In this document: piece by piece, positions 1 to 9,017 of the stretch | Layout: every line of letters begins with the position of its first letter | Position numbering within the stretch: the first letter of the stretch is position 1 | From: Anaerostipes sp. MSJ-23 | GTDB taxonomy: Bacteria; Bacillota; Clostridia; Lachnospirales; Lachnospiraceae | NCBI RefSeq assembly: GCF_018918155.1 | Contig: NZ_JAHLPY010000002.1 | Location: 124,001-188,000 of the forward strand | Direction of reading: 5' to 3' | Length of the DNA stretch: 64,000 nt | The notes under the pieces: generated by a model | Told to the model about the DNA's origin: nothing | Databases searched by the model: none | Seen by the model: the letters and a program-made list of their open reading frames with translations, nothing else | Made by a program: the position numbers and the translations under genes

Positions 1-1683
1 GCCTGGTTTGAATATATTATTACAGATTCTGAATTGGAAGCTTTGGTTCTTGAAAGTAATTTGATCAAAGAGCATCGTCCGAAATATAACACAATGTTAA
101 AGGATGACAAGAATTATCCTTATATTAAAGTAACAACGAATGAAGATTATCCCAGAATTCTGCTTGCAAGACAAATGAAACAGGATGGATGTAAATACTT
201 TGGACCTTATACGAGTTCTGCAGCTGTGAATGATATCATTGAACTTTTACGAAAAATTTTTCGGATAAGAACGTGCAGCCGTCGTCTGCCAAAAGATATT
301 GGAAAGGACAGGCCATGCCTTTATTATCAAATCAAGCAATGCAATGCGCCGTGTCAGGGATATATTTCGAAGGAAGATTATGAAAAACAGGTGCGAGAAG
401 TTCTTGAATTTTTGAATGGAAATGATAAAAATGTAGCAGAACAAATTCGCCATAAAATGGAAGAAGCATCGAAAGATTTGGAATTTGAAAAAGCAATGGA
501 ATATCGTGATCTTTTAAAAAGTATTGAACGTGTTATGGATCGGCAGAAGATTAATACAAAAGGATTTGAAGATCGAGATATTATTGCAATGGATCAGGAT
601 GAAAAGGATGCAGTGGTTTCTATCTTTTTTATTCGACAGGGGAAATTGCTTGGAAGAGAACATTTTCATATGGAATCTAAGGAGCAAACAAAAGATTCAG
701 AAATTCTGGGTGCGTTTGTTAAGCAGTTTTATGCTGGAACACCTTATCTGCCAGCTGAGATTTTTTTGGAACAACCAATTGAAGATATGGATATCATCGA
801 AGAATGGCTTGAAAAAAAACGAGGATCTAAGGTACATGTAAGGGTACCTGTTCGAGGACAAAAATATCGGATGGTAAAAATGGCCAAAGAAAATGCTCAA
901 AATGTTTTGAAAATGGATCGTGATAAATTAAGACGAGAAGAAAAAAGAACGATTGGAGCAGTCAGGGAAATAGAACAACTTATCGGAGTTTCAGGGCTTC
1001 ATCGGATGGAGGCATTTGATATTTCTAATATTAGTGGTTTTCAGACAGTAGCATCTATGGTTGTCTTTGAAAAAGGAAAACCAAGACGTCAGGATTATCG
1101 AAAATTTCGCTTAAAAACAGTGAATGGACCAGATGATTATGCCAGCATGGAAGAAGTTCTTACAAGACGTTTTCTCCACGGACAAAAAGAACGAAAAGAA
1201 ATGGAAAAAACAGGAAAAGATTTGAAACTTGGGAGTTTTACAAAATTTCCAGATTTGCTTTTAATGGATGGAGGAAAAGGGCAGGTCCGTATTGCACAAA
1301 AAGTATTAAAGCATTTAGATCTCCATATTCCAGTTTGCGGAATGGTAAAAGATGATCATCATAGGACAAGAGGTCTCTATTATAACAATAAAGAAATTAT
1401 TTTTCCAAAACAAAGTGAGGCATTTCTTCTTATCACAAGAATTCAGGATGAAGCTCACCGCTTTGCCATAGAGTATCATCGTTCCTTGAGAACGAAAGGA
1501 CAGGTACATTCTGTCCTTGATGATATCAAAGGGGTTGGACCAAAGAGAAGGAAAGCTTTGATGAAATATTTTAAAGATATTGGAGAGATAAAAACAGCCA
1601 AAATAGAAGAATTACTGCAAGTTCCAGGCATTGATCGAAAAACTGCACAGCAAATACACTATTTTTTCCATTCTGCTAAGTGA
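1..1683 (+). CDS. uvrC: UvrC, excinuclease ABC subunit C (5' truncated by window)
   Basis: Nucleotide excision repair nuclease that cuts both sides of a lesion after UvrAB loading. The frame is open from base 1, so the true start and most of the GIY-YIG domain lie outside the window. The first residues continue that domain ([16 protein letters not shown]). A UVR/UvrB-binding helix pair follows around bases 440-535 ([11 protein letters not shown]). The RNase H-like endonuclease domain comes next, with AFDISNISG and [10 protein letters not shown]. The protein ends with a tandem helix-hairpin-helix DNA-binding region ([21 protein letters not shown]). Order and visible length match the family. 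It lies 46 bases upstream of hprK in the same direction. The product is not in doubt. Confidence 0.96.
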   Translation, partial: AWFEYIITDSELEALVLESNLIKEHRPKYNTMLKDDKNYPYIKVTTNEDYPRILLARQMKQDGCKYFGPYTSSAAVNDIIELLRKIFRIRTCSRRLPKDIGKDRPCLYYQIKQCNAPCQGYISKEDYEKQVREVLEFLNGNDKNVAEQIRHKMEEASKDLEFEKAMEYRDLLKSIERVMDRQKINTKGFEDRDIIAMDQDEKDAVVSIFFIRQGKLLGREHFHMESKEQTKDSEILGAFVKQFYAGTPYLPAEIFLEQPIEDMDIIEEWLEKKRGSKVHVRVPVRGQKYRMVKMAKENAQNVLKMDRDKLRREEKRTIGAVREIEQLIGVSGLHRMEAFDISNISGFQTVASMVVFEKGKPRRQDYRKFRLKTVNGPDDYASMEEVLTRRFLHGQKERKEMEKTGKDLKLGSFTKFPDLLLMDGGKGQVRIAQKVLKHLDLHIPVCGMVKDDHHRTRGLYYNNKEIIFPKQSEAFLLITRIQDEAHRFAIEYHRSLRTKGQVHSVLDDIKGVGPKRRKALMKYFKDIGEIKTAKIEELLQVPGIDRKTAQQIHYFFHSAK

Positions 1684-1729
1684 AAAAATATGATAAAATA
1701 AAAATAATATATAGAAGGGAGACAACAGT

Positions 1730-2674
1730 ATGAACCAGGAACATAAAGTTTCCGTATATGATATGATCAAAAAAATGAATCTTGAGGAAGTAATTCCGGA
1801 GATTAATACAAGAGAAATCTTTATTAATCAAGCAGAAGTGAATCGTCCTGCTTTACAGCTTGCAGGATTTTTTGATCATTTTGACAGTAATCGCGTACAG
1901 ATCATCGGAAACGTAGAAGCTCTGTATATGAAAGAAGTCCGAAAAGACGATGCAACCGAAGGTGTAATTCTGGAACGATTATTTAGCGCAGGAATTCCAT
2001 GTCTTGTTTATTGCAGTAATCTTAGACCAAATAATCGTACAAAATACATTGCCAAAAAACATGGTGTTCCAATCTTAATTTCACAGGAAAAGACATCAGC
2101 ATTTATGGCAGAAGTTATTCGTTGGCTCGGAGTCGTTCTTGCACCAAGAATTTCTATTCATGGTGTACTCGTGGATGTTTTTGGTGAAGGTATTCTGATC
2201 ACTGGTGAAAGTGGAATCGGAAAGAGTGAAGCAGCTTTGGAACTAATTAAGAGAGGGCATCGTCTGGTATCTGATGATGTGGTAGAGATCAAACGTGTTA
2301 GTAAAGATACACTGGTTGGTTCTTCACCGGCAGTGACAAGATTCTTTATTGAACTTCGAGGAATTGGAATCATTGACGTAAGAAAGCTGTTTGGAGTGGA
2401 AAGTGTAAAAATGACGCAGAATATTGATCTTGTCATTCAGTTGGAAGATTGGAATAAAGATGCCGATTATGATCGCCTGGGATTGGAAGAAAAATATGTT
2501 GAATATCTTGGAAACAAGGTTGTTGCGCATTCCCTTCCAATTCGTCCAGGACGAAATCTTGCAATTATCGTCGAGGCTGCTGCCATTAACCACAGACAGA
2601 AAAAGATGGGATATAATGCAGCGGAAGAGCTGTATAAACGTGTCACAGGACAAATGAATGAGGAGGAAGAATAA
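1730..2674 (+). CDS. hprK: HPr kinase/phosphorylase
   Basis: Bifunctional regulator that phosphorylates Ser46 of HPr/Crh and removes the phosphate again, linking glycolytic flux to carbon catabolite repression. The N-terminal half (about 1-130) is the HprK_N domain. The C-terminal kinase domain carries Walker A GESGIGKS at residues 159-166, the following SDDVVEI stretch and the ELRGIGIIDVRKLFG signature. Its 314 aa is the normal family length. A GGGAG ribosome site precedes the ATG. The stop is followed one base later by the glucokinase start. Its likely partner substrate (Crh-like protein) is encoded four genes downstream. Confidence 0.97.
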   Translation: MNQEHKVSVYDMIKKMNLEEVIPEINTREIFINQAEVNRPALQLAGFFDHFDSNRVQIIGNVEALYMKEVRKDDATEGVILERLFSAGIPCLVYCSNLRPNNRTKYIAKKHGVPILISQEKTSAFMAEVIRWLGVVLAPRISIHGVLVDVFGEGILITGESGIGKSEAALELIKRGHRLVSDDVVEIKRVSKDTLVGSSPAVTRFFIELRGIGIIDVRKLFGVESVKMTQNIDLVIQLEDWNKDADYDRLGLEEKYVEYLGNKVVAHSLPIRPGRNLAIIVEAAAINHRQKKMGYNAAEELYKRVTGQMNEEEE

Positions 2675-2675
2675 T

Positions 2676-3617
2676 ATGAAACATTTATATGGGATTGACG
2701 TAGGTGGAACAACAGTAAAAATCGGATTATTTTCCGAAGATGGGAAATTAATTGAAAAATGGGAAATTCCTACGAGAAAAGAAGAAAACGGAAAGTATAT
2801 CCTTGCAGATATTGCGGCTTCGATCAAAGAAAATAGTGAAAAACATAATCTTTCTAAAGATGATATTTTAGGTGTAGGTGTTGGTGTACCTGGTGCTGTT
2901 TTAGAATTTACAAAGGTAAATGAGTGTGTCAATCTTGGATGGGGAAGTGTAAATGTAGGAGAAGAATTATCTAAGCTTCTTGGATATCCGGTAAAAGTTA
3001 CAAATGATGCCAATGTAGCAGCACTTGGAGAACTTTGGACTGGTGCAGCTGCAGATTATGAAAGTGCAGTTATGGTAACTCTTGGAACCGGTGTTGGAGG
3101 AGGAATCATTGTTGACGGTCATATTATCAATGGAAGCCGTGGTTATGGTGGAGAGATTGGGCATATGACGGTAGATCCATGTGATGACAGAGTCTGCAAT
3201 TGTGGAAAAACAGGATGCCTGGAATTATATGCATCTGCAACAGGAATCGTTTTTGAGACAAAGAAAGCTCTAAAAAACAGTGAAGAAGCAACAGCACTTC
3301 GTGATCTTTCAGAAATCACAGCAAAAGATATTTTTGATCTTGCAAAAGAAGGAGATGCGTTTGCAAATGAACAAGTGGATGCACTTGGACAGAAACTTGC
3401 ACTTGCATTTGGAAATATTGCTTTGACAGTCGATCCAGAAGTCTTTGTTATTGGCGGAGGAGTTTCCAGAGCAGGGCAGATTCTTTTGGATGCAATCGCA
3501 AAATATTATAAGAAATACACATTTGGAAAGGCACAGGATGGGAAATTTGTTTTAGCAACATTGGGAAATGATGCCGGAATTTATGGAGCAGCCAGCCTGA
3601 TGCTCTCTGAATCATAG
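2676..3617 (+). CDS. glcK: ROK-family glucokinase
   Basis: Phosphorylates glucose with ATP at the entry to glycolysis. The N-terminal phosphate-binding loop is DVGGTTVKIG. The ROK zinc motif CNCGKTGCLE and the sugar-binding GGEIGHM stretch lie mid-protein. A start 18 bases earlier is open, but AGGAGG at 2661-2666 lies inside it and is well placed for the ATG at 2676, giving 313 aa, normal for the family. It is tightly coupled to hprK. Substrate choice (glucose rather than N-acetylmannosamine or another sugar) is inferred from the family and the glycolytic context. Confidence 0.9.
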   Translation: MKHLYGIDVGGTTVKIGLFSEDGKLIEKWEIPTRKEENGKYILADIAASIKENSEKHNLSKDDILGVGVGVPGAVLEFTKVNECVNLGWGSVNVGEELSKLLGYPVKVTNDANVAALGELWTGAAADYESAVMVTLGTGVGGGIIVDGHIINGSRGYGGEIGHMTVDPCDDRVCNCGKTGCLELYASATGIVFETKKALKNSEEATALRDLSEITAKDIFDLAKEGDAFANEQVDALGQKLALAFGNIALTVDPEVFVIGGGVSRAGQILLDAIAKYYKKYTFGKAQDGKFVLATLGNDAGIYGAASLMLSES

Positions 3618-3629
3618 AATGGAGAAATC

Positions 3630-4538
3630 ATGGACAAAGTAAATGAACAGCTCAAGCAAGCAATTGGATCTGAGAAAGTTTTCGATCAAGAGCCAATGAA
3701 AAAACATACAACGTTTCGAATTGGGGGACCAGCAGACCTTTTTGTTGTGCCGGAAACGATCGAAGATATTAAGACAACATGTCAGATTGCCAAAGAACAT
3801 AACATTCCACTTTTTGTTCTTGGAAATGGAAGTAATCTTTTGGTTGGAGATCATGGAATTGAAGGAATTGTTCTGCAAATTTATAAAAATTTAAGCCAAA
3901 TTAGCGTAGAAGGTGATCAGATTCACGTACAGGCGGGGGCCTTATTAAGCAGTGTTTCTAAAACTGCTTTAAAAGAAGAACTTACAGGATTTGAATTTGC
4001 TGGAGGAATTCCGGGAACCTTTGGAGGTGCAGTTGTTATGAATGCAGGCGCCTACGGTGGTGAAATGGTACAGGTGCTTAAAGAAGTTACAGTACTTACC
4101 CAAGAAGGAGAAGTGGAGACAATAAAAGCCAGTGAACTCGAACTTGGATATCGAACAAGCAATGTTTTACAAAATGGTTATGTTGTTTTAAGTGGTGTGA
4201 TCGAACTGAAAAAAGGAAAAAAAGAAGAAATCAAAGCCCAGATGGATGAATATGCATTGGCGAGAAAAACAAAACAGCCTTTGGAATTTCCAAGTGCCGG
4301 AAGTACGTTTAAACGCCCAGAAGGATATTTCGCCGGAAAATTAATCCAAGATGCTGGACTTCGTGGATATCAAGTTGGTGGAGCTAGAGTTTCTGATAAA
4401 CATTGTGGATTTGTTGTAAATCAGGAAAATGCGACTGCAGCCGATGTTATGCAATTAATTGAAGATGTGCAAAATAAAGTAAAAGAACAATTTGGAGTTC
4501 TTCTGGAGCCAGAAGTAAAGAGAATTGGACGATTTTAA
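3630..4538 (+). CDS. murB: UDP-N-acetylenolpyruvoylglucosamine reductase
   Basis: FAD-dependent, NADPH-using reductase forming UDP-MurNAc in cytosolic peptidoglycan precursor synthesis. The FAD-binding region contains LGNGSNLLV near residue 70 and the GIPGTFGGAVVMNAGAYG segment around residues 126-145. The C-terminal MurB domain has AGSTFKRP, with the serine that protonates the intermediate, and the terminal LEPEVKRIG. Its 302 aa matches the short Firmicutes type. GGAG precedes the ATG. It sits between glcK and rapZ with gaps of 12 bases, so co-transcription is likely. Confidence 0.96.
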   Translation: MDKVNEQLKQAIGSEKVFDQEPMKKHTTFRIGGPADLFVVPETIEDIKTTCQIAKEHNIPLFVLGNGSNLLVGDHGIEGIVLQIYKNLSQISVEGDQIHVQAGALLSSVSKTALKEELTGFEFAGGIPGTFGGAVVMNAGAYGGEMVQVLKEVTVLTQEGEVETIKASELELGYRTSNVLQNGYVVLSGVIELKKGKKEEIKAQMDEYALARKTKQPLEFPSAGSTFKRPEGYFAGKLIQDAGLRGYQVGGARVSDKHCGFVVNQENATAADVMQLIEDVQNKVKEQFGVLLEPEVKRIGRF

Positions 4539-4550
4539 AGAGGAAACAGC

Positions 4551-5405
4551 ATGAGATTTGTAATTGTAACAGGAATGTCAGGAGCTGGAAAAAGCAGTGC
4601 TCTTAAGATGCTGGAAGATATCGGATACTTTTGTGTCGACAATCTTCCAGTGCCCCTGCTGGATAAATTTGCTCAGATGACATTGGACAAAACAGCTCAT
4701 ATTGAGGATGTTGCCCTTGGGATTGATATTCGAAATGGGGAAGGAATTAGTGAGCTGGAACAAAAGCTTAAAGAGATCAAGGATATGGGAATTGCATTTG
4801 AAATTTTATTTTTGAATGCAAGCAACCGCATTTTGTTAAAGCGTTATAAAGAGACAAGGAGAAATCATCCACTTTCAAGAGATGGACGTGTGGAAGATGG
4901 AATTGCGAAAGAAAGAGAAATCATGGATTTTCTTCTTAAAAGAGCAGATTATGTAATTGACACCAGTCAATTGCTCATTCGTGAGCTAAAAGGAGAGATT
5001 GATAAAATCTATGTGGAAGGTCAGGTAAATAAGAGATTTCAAATTGCAGTCGTTTCTTTCGGATTTAAATTTGGAATTCCAGCGGATGTCGATCTAGTAT
5101 TTGATGTACGTTTTCTTCCAAATCCATATTATGATCTGAAATTGCGGCCATTAACTGGGAATGATAGACCAATTCAGGAATTTGTTATGAAATACGAGGA
5201 ATCTGTTGAATTTTTGAAGAAACTTTATGATATGTTGGAATTTCTAATTCCAAATTATATCCGGGAAGGAAAATATAATCTTGTCATAGGAATAGGATGT
5301 ACTGGAGGAAAACATCGTTCTGTGACAATCGCAAATGCGTTAACAGAAAAATTAAAACAGCTTCCATATTCAGTGAAAGTCGAGCATAGAGATATAACGA
5401 GGTAG
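4551..5405 (+). CDS. rapZ: RapZ/YvcJ nucleotide-binding RNase adapter protein
   Basis: P-loop nucleotide-binding protein of the RapZ/YvcJ family. In enterobacteria it guides RNase E to glucosamine-6-phosphate-responsive small RNAs. In Gram-positives its role is less clear (competence and envelope links). Walker A GMSGAGKS is at residues 8-15. The conserved DVRFLPNP and the C-terminal GIGCTGGKHRSV segment are both present. Length 284 aa is typical. It overlaps no neighbour but is spaced by 12 and 3 bases. Note that the yvcK gene usually found between rapZ and whiA is missing here. Confidence 0.94.
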   Translation: MRFVIVTGMSGAGKSSALKMLEDIGYFCVDNLPVPLLDKFAQMTLDKTAHIEDVALGIDIRNGEGISELEQKLKEIKDMGIAFEILFLNASNRILLKRYKETRRNHPLSRDGRVEDGIAKEREIMDFLLKRADYVIDTSQLLIRELKGEIDKIYVEGQVNKRFQIAVVSFGFKFGIPADVDLVFDVRFLPNPYYDLKLRPLTGNDRPIQEFVMKYEESVEFLKKLYDMLEFLIPNYIREGKYNLVIGIGCTGGKHRSVTIANALTEKLKQLPYSVKVEHRDITR

Positions 5406-5408
5406 CAA

Positions 5409-6335
5409 ATGTCATTTTCAAGTAATGTAAAAGAAGAGCTATCCAGAAATGAAACCGGTGCCAGACACTGCAAGATAGCAGAGCTGGCCGGTTTCATTAA
5501 ATTTTGCGGAGAAGTGACTCAGGATGGCGAAAATTACAGGGTAAAAATACATACAGAGACAGTGACTGTTGCCAGAAGATTTTATACACTTTTGAAAGAT
5601 CTGTTTAAAATCCAGGCGAAAATTGATGTAAGTAGAAATGATTTTCTAAAAAGAAGTAGAAATTATACAGTTAGTGTTGACAACAGGGATGATTGTGTTT
5701 TATTATTGAAAACAGTGAAGTTAATGGAACAAGATGAATTTGGACTAGTTCTTCAGAATACATGTTGTAAGAGAGCATATATTCGTGGAGCATTTCAGGC
5801 AGCTGGTTCCATGAGCGATCCAGAAAAAAATTATCATTTTGAGATCGTATCTGCAGATGAAAAAACATCAGAACAGTTAAAAGAGGTCTTGAATTTTTTC
5901 GAATTGGATGCTAAAATTGTTTTGCGGAAGAAATATTATGTCGTATATATTAAAGAAGGATCCAAGATTGTTGATGTATTAAATATTATGGAGGCTCATG
6001 TAGCATTGATGAAATTTGAAAACATCAGGATTTTGAAAGATATGCGTAATACCGTGAATCGAAGAGTCAATTGTGAAACTGCCAATATTCATAAGACGGT
6101 ATCTGCCGCTGTGAAGCAGGTAGAGGATATTGAATATATCATGGAGCATAAGGGACTTCATCATTTGAGTCAGGGATTACAAGACATTGCTTATCTGCGC
6201 ATGGAACATCCGGAAGCTACCCTGAAAGAGCTTGGTGATATGCTGGATCCTCCTGTTGGAAAATCCGGAGTAAATCATCGTCTGAAGAAGTTAAACAAAA
6301 TGGCAGAAGAGATGAGATTAGGAGGAAAAGGATAA
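5409..6335 (+). CDS. whiA: WhiA, DNA-binding cell-division/sporulation regulator
   Basis: Gram-positive regulator with a degenerate LAGLIDADG homing-endonuclease-like N-terminal region (about residues 1-200) and a C-terminal helix-turn-helix. The SVNHRLKKL-like signature is seen as GVNHRLKKLNKMAEEM. The conserved ELSRNE start and the CCKRAYIRGAFQAAGS core are both visible. Length 308 aa is normal. It starts 3 bases after rapZ and is followed 2 bases later by the crh-like gene, reproducing the rapZ-whiA-crh order of Bacillus subtilis apart from yvcK. Confidence 0.95.
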   Translation: MSFSSNVKEELSRNETGARHCKIAELAGFIKFCGEVTQDGENYRVKIHTETVTVARRFYTLLKDLFKIQAKIDVSRNDFLKRSRNYTVSVDNRDDCVLLLKTVKLMEQDEFGLVLQNTCCKRAYIRGAFQAAGSMSDPEKNYHFEIVSADEKTSEQLKEVLNFFELDAKIVLRKKYYVVYIKEGSKIVDVLNIMEAHVALMKFENIRILKDMRNTVNRRVNCETANIHKTVSAAVKQVEDIEYIMEHKGLHHLSQGLQDIAYLRMEHPEATLKELGDMLDPPVGKSGVNHRLKKLNKMAEEMRLGGKG

Positions 6336-6337
6336 GA

Positions 6338-6595
6338 ATGATTTCTAGAAATGTGAAAGTGCAGGCAGCATTAAAGGAAGAAGACAGACCAATCGCACTT
6401 CTCGTACAGATGGCAAGTCAGTTTGAAAGCAAGATTTTATTTGAGGCGGGAAATAAACAGGTAAATGTAAAAAGTATCATGGGTATGATGAGCCTCGGAT
6501 TAAACCAGATTGAAGATTTGACTGTTGTAGCAGATGGCTCTGATGAAGAAGAAGCTGTTACACAGATCGAACATTATCTTACAAAAGGAGCATAG
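6338..6595 (+). CDS. crh: Crh-like HPr paralogue (regulatory, not phosphotransfer)
   Basis: HPr-fold protein of 85 aa. The Ser46 regulatory site is intact in VKSIMGMMSLG. The active-site His15 of true HPr is missing: aligned by the RP motif at residues 17-18, position 15 is Glu (EEDRPIALLV). This matches Crh, which HprK phosphorylates on Ser46 to act as CcpA co-repressor but which cannot carry phosphate in the PTS. Placement right after whiA also matches Bacillus crh. I infer that a genuine ptsH lies elsewhere in the genome. An annotation as plain HPr would miss the His loss. Confidence 0.85.
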   Translation: MISRNVKVQAALKEEDRPIALLVQMASQFESKILFEAGNKQVNVKSIMGMMSLGLNQIEDLTVVADGSDEEEAVTQIEHYLTKGA

Positions 6596-6618
6596 ATTTT
6601 ATCTGTGCTTTCATATAT

Positions 6619-6691
6619 GCCGAAATAGCTCAGTTGGTAGAGCACTTCACTCGTAATGAAGGGGTCGCCGGTTCAAGTCCGGTTTTCGGCT
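6619..6691 (+). tRNA. tRNA-Thr (anticodon CGU)
   Basis: Cloverleaf of 73 nt. Acceptor GCCGAAA pairs with TTTCGGC. The anticodon stem CTTCA/TGAAG closes the loop CTCGTAA, which gives anticodon CGT and reads ACG threonine codons. The T-arm is GCCGG TTCAAGT CCGGT. CCA is not encoded. It follows crh by 23 bases with no clear own promoter, so it may be read through from the operon. It is followed at once by a strong terminator. Confidence 0.96.
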
Positions 6692-6700
6692 GATGATTAT

Positions 6701-6735
6701 AAAGCGTAAACCTTTTTGGGTTTACGCTTTTTTTA
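6701..6735 (+). terminator. Rho-independent terminator after tRNA-Thr
   Basis: Twelve-base stem AAAGCGTAAACC/GGTTTACGCTTT with a six-base loop and a T-run. It ends the hprK-to-tRNA transcription unit. Confidence 0.92.
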
Positions 6736-6738
6736 TAT

Positions 6739-6778
6739 GAAAAAACAGGGTTTCCCAAGAATAGGAAGACCCTGTTTT
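6739..6778 (-). terminator. Rho-independent terminator of pgi
   Basis: Perfect AAAACAGGGT/ACCCTGTTTT outer stem with a further GAA/TTC inner pairing. On the minus strand it is followed by TTTTTT. It lies 28 bases past the pgi stop. Confidence 0.85.
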
Positions 6779-6805
6779 AATTTGTTACTTCGATAGTTTT
6801 CTGGA

Positions 6806-8389
6806 TTAGATTTCAAGTAAGTCACTGTAAGCTTTTAATGCTCCATCTGTGTCATGAGCAAGAACGCGTTTTGCAAGGACTTTACCAAGCTGAACACCTT
6901 CCTGGTCAAAGCTGTTGATATTCCAGATGAATCCCTGGAACATGATTTTGTTTTCAAAATGAGCTAATAAAGCACCGAGTGATTCAGGAACTAATTTTTC
7001 ACCAGTGATGATGCTGGATGGACGACCACCTTCAAATTTCTTGTTTTTATTTTCATCATCTTTACCACATGCAAATGCAACGATCTGAGCTGCAACGTTT
7101 GCACATAATTTCTTCTGGCTTGTACTTCCTTCAATTTCAACATCCATACCGATCTGGCTGTCTTTGAATCCAACGAATTGTAATGGAACAATGTCAGTTC
7201 CCTGATGTAATAACTGATAGAAAGAATGCTGTCCATTTGTACCAGGTTCACCAAAGATTACAGGTCCTGTTACATAGTTTACTGGTTCACCAAAACGGTT
7301 AACAGATTTACCATTTGATTCCATATCACACTGTTGTAAATGAGCAGGGAAACGGCTTAATGCCTGAGAGTATGGTAAAACAGCTGTATCAAGATATCCC
7401 TGAACGTTACGTTCATAAACACCAATTAAAGCATCCAGAAGATCTGGGTTTTTGAAGATGTCTTTGTTTGTTGCAAGTTTGTCTTCTTCTGCCATACCAT
7501 CCAGGATTCTTGCAAAGATTTCAGGACCAAATGCAAGAGAAAGAATAACTCCGCCAACAGCAGATACAGAAGAATAACGTCCTCCGATAAAGTCATCCAT
7601 GAAAATTGCAGTAAGATAATCATCACTCTTTGCAAGAGGAGATGTTTCGCTTGTTACAGCAAGCATATGTTTGGATGGATCAAGACCTGCTTTTGTCAGG
7701 GCATCTTTTACGAATGCTTCATTTGTCAGAGTCTCTAAAGTTGTTCCGGATTTAGACACAACAATAAACAGAGAACGTGATACATCAATTGATTTTAAAA
7801 CAGCAGCTGCATCATCAGGATCTACGTTACTGATAAATTTTGCTTCCATTTTTGCAAGATTATTTTCTTTGGCCCAGTTTTCCAGAGCAATATATAAAGC
7901 ACGAGGACCTAAGTCACTACCACCGATACCGATCTGAACAACCGTTGTAAATTTTTCACCAGCTTCATTTGTAATTTCACCAGCATGAACTTTGTTTGCA
8001 AAGTCAGCGGCTTTCTTTTGCTGTGAAACGTAGAATTCACGTTTATCAACACCATCAACAACGACTTTGTTTCCTAACTGTCTGCGAGCTAAATGATGAA
8101 GAACGAGACGCTGTTCACCAGTATTGATGATTGCCCCATTATATAATTCTTCAAATTTGTCAACTAACTGAGCTTCGTCAGCTAATTCTGCAAGTGCATC
8201 TAAGATTGTGTCATCGACCTGTTTTGCAGCGTAATTAAAATTCATGCCGGCAGCCATAGGTGTTGTGTATTTTGCTACACGTTTCGCACCGTTTTCACCA
8301 GACATTGCTTCTGCAATGTTTACACGATTTTTCATACCTGCAAGTTTGTCATAAGATGCCAAGGTATCAAGGTTTTTCCATGTTACCAT
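6806..8389 (-). CDS. pgi: Glucose-6-phosphate isomerase
   Basis: Interconverts glucose-6-phosphate and fructose-6-phosphate in glycolysis. Family signatures are GEPGTNGQHSFYQLLHQG and WNINSFDQEGVQLGK. The sugar-phosphate binding motifs GIGGSDLGPRA and SKSGTTLET are also present. Its 527 aa places it with the longer Pgi type rather than the roughly 450-aa Bacillus type. AAGGAGG lies 8 bases before the ATG on the minus strand. It is monocistronic, with its own promoter and terminator. It lies opposite to the two other glycolytic genes of the window (glcK, pfkA). Confidence 0.97.
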   Translation of the reverse strand: MVTWKNLDTLASYDKLAGMKNRVNIAEAMSGENGAKRVAKYTTPMAAGMNFNYAAKQVDDTILDALAELADEAQLVDKFEELYNGAIINTGEQRLVLHHLARRQLGNKVVVDGVDKREFYVSQQKKAADFANKVHAGEITNEAGEKFTTVVQIGIGGSDLGPRALYIALENWAKENNLAKMEAKFISNVDPDDAAAVLKSIDVSRSLFIVVSKSGTTLETLTNEAFVKDALTKAGLDPSKHMLAVTSETSPLAKSDDYLTAIFMDDFIGGRYSSVSAVGGVILSLAFGPEIFARILDGMAEEDKLATNKDIFKNPDLLDALIGVYERNVQGYLDTAVLPYSQALSRFPAHLQQCDMESNGKSVNRFGEPVNYVTGPVIFGEPGTNGQHSFYQLLHQGTDIVPLQFVGFKDSQIGMDVEIEGSTSQKKLCANVAAQIVAFACGKDDENKNKKFEGGRPSSIITGEKLVPESLGALLAHFENKIMFQGFIWNINSFDQEGVQLGKVLAKRVLAHDTDGALKAYSDLLEI

Positions 8390-8499
8390 AATAAAATCCT
8401 CCTTAAGTCCACAAATAATTTGTACTGTACATCAATGGAAATATTAAGAAATACAAATGTCCGCTAGGGATGTTTTGCAATCAAAATATTCTACTGATA

Positions 8500-8528
8500 A
8501 TTATACAGAAAAACATAGTTGATTGCAA
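8500..8528 (-). promoter_or_regulatory. Sigma-A promoter of pgi
   Basis: On the minus strand, TTGCAA, 17 bases, then TATAAT. It lies about 110 bases upstream of the pgi start. The remaining bases of 8390-8696 hold the divergent promoter listed next and nothing else I can recognise. Confidence 0.72.
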
Positions 8529-8626
8529 TGCATGCACATTTAAAATCCATGGAAGCTATAAATAAAACTTATAACTACTGATCTGTTTTCGGTATTAGAC
8601 GATGTAAGTATCATGTGCTATCATCA

Positions 8627-8655
8627 ATGACAAGTAAAAAATAAAAACATATATA
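8627..8655 (+). promoter_or_regulatory. Candidate promoter of the thioredoxin-arylsulfotransferase operon
   Basis: ATGACA, 17 bases, TATATA, about 42 bases upstream of the thioredoxin-like gene. The -35 box is good, the -10 box imperfect. Confidence 0.45.
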
Positions 8656-8696
8656 AAAAGTAGGAAAAGTAGGAAATAAAAAAGGAGCGATGCTGG

Positions 8697-9005
8697 ATGA
8701 TAAAAGAATTAGATCAAAAAACTTTGAAAGAAGTCTTAGAAGAAAATAAAATTGTTATTGTAGAGTTTTATTCAAAAACGTGTAGTCATTGTAGAAAACA
8801 AGAGGCAGGAATTGAAGAACTTTCAGAAGAAGAAACGGGAGTTTTTTTTGGAAAAGTAGAAATTCCAAAGGAAATAGCATTGGCAGAAGAATATGATGTA
8901 ACTTCTCTTCCAACACTTTTGTATTTTAAAGAAGGAAAGATAAGAGAAAAATCTATAGGATTTACACATAAATTAATCGTTGCAGAAAATATAAAGAAGC
9001 TATAA
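8697..9005 (+). CDS. Thioredoxin-like protein with CSHC active site
   Basis: Single thioredoxin fold of 102 aa. The redox motif is C29-S-H-C32 rather than the usual CGPC. The strand EFYSKT precedes it and the cis-proline loop is SLPT. No signal peptide is seen, so it should be cytosolic. AAAGGAG precedes the ATG. It sits 12 bases ahead of the arylsulfotransferase gene and probably shares its transcript, which suggests a role in keeping that protein or its substrate reduced. This partnership is inferred from position only. A general housekeeping thioredoxin is less likely given the atypical motif. Confidence 0.85.
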   Translation: MIKELDQKTLKEVLEENKIVIVEFYSKTCSHCRKQEAGIEELSEEETGVFFGKVEIPKEIALAEEYDVTSLPTLLYFKEGKIREKSIGFTHKLIVAENIKKL

Positions 9006-9017
9006 GGAGTGATAGAA

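Noticed and set aside
2324-3013. 229-codon open frame on the minus strand
   Set aside because: Antisense to hprK and glcK, no ribosome site, low-complexity translation. It is a shadow of the real genes.
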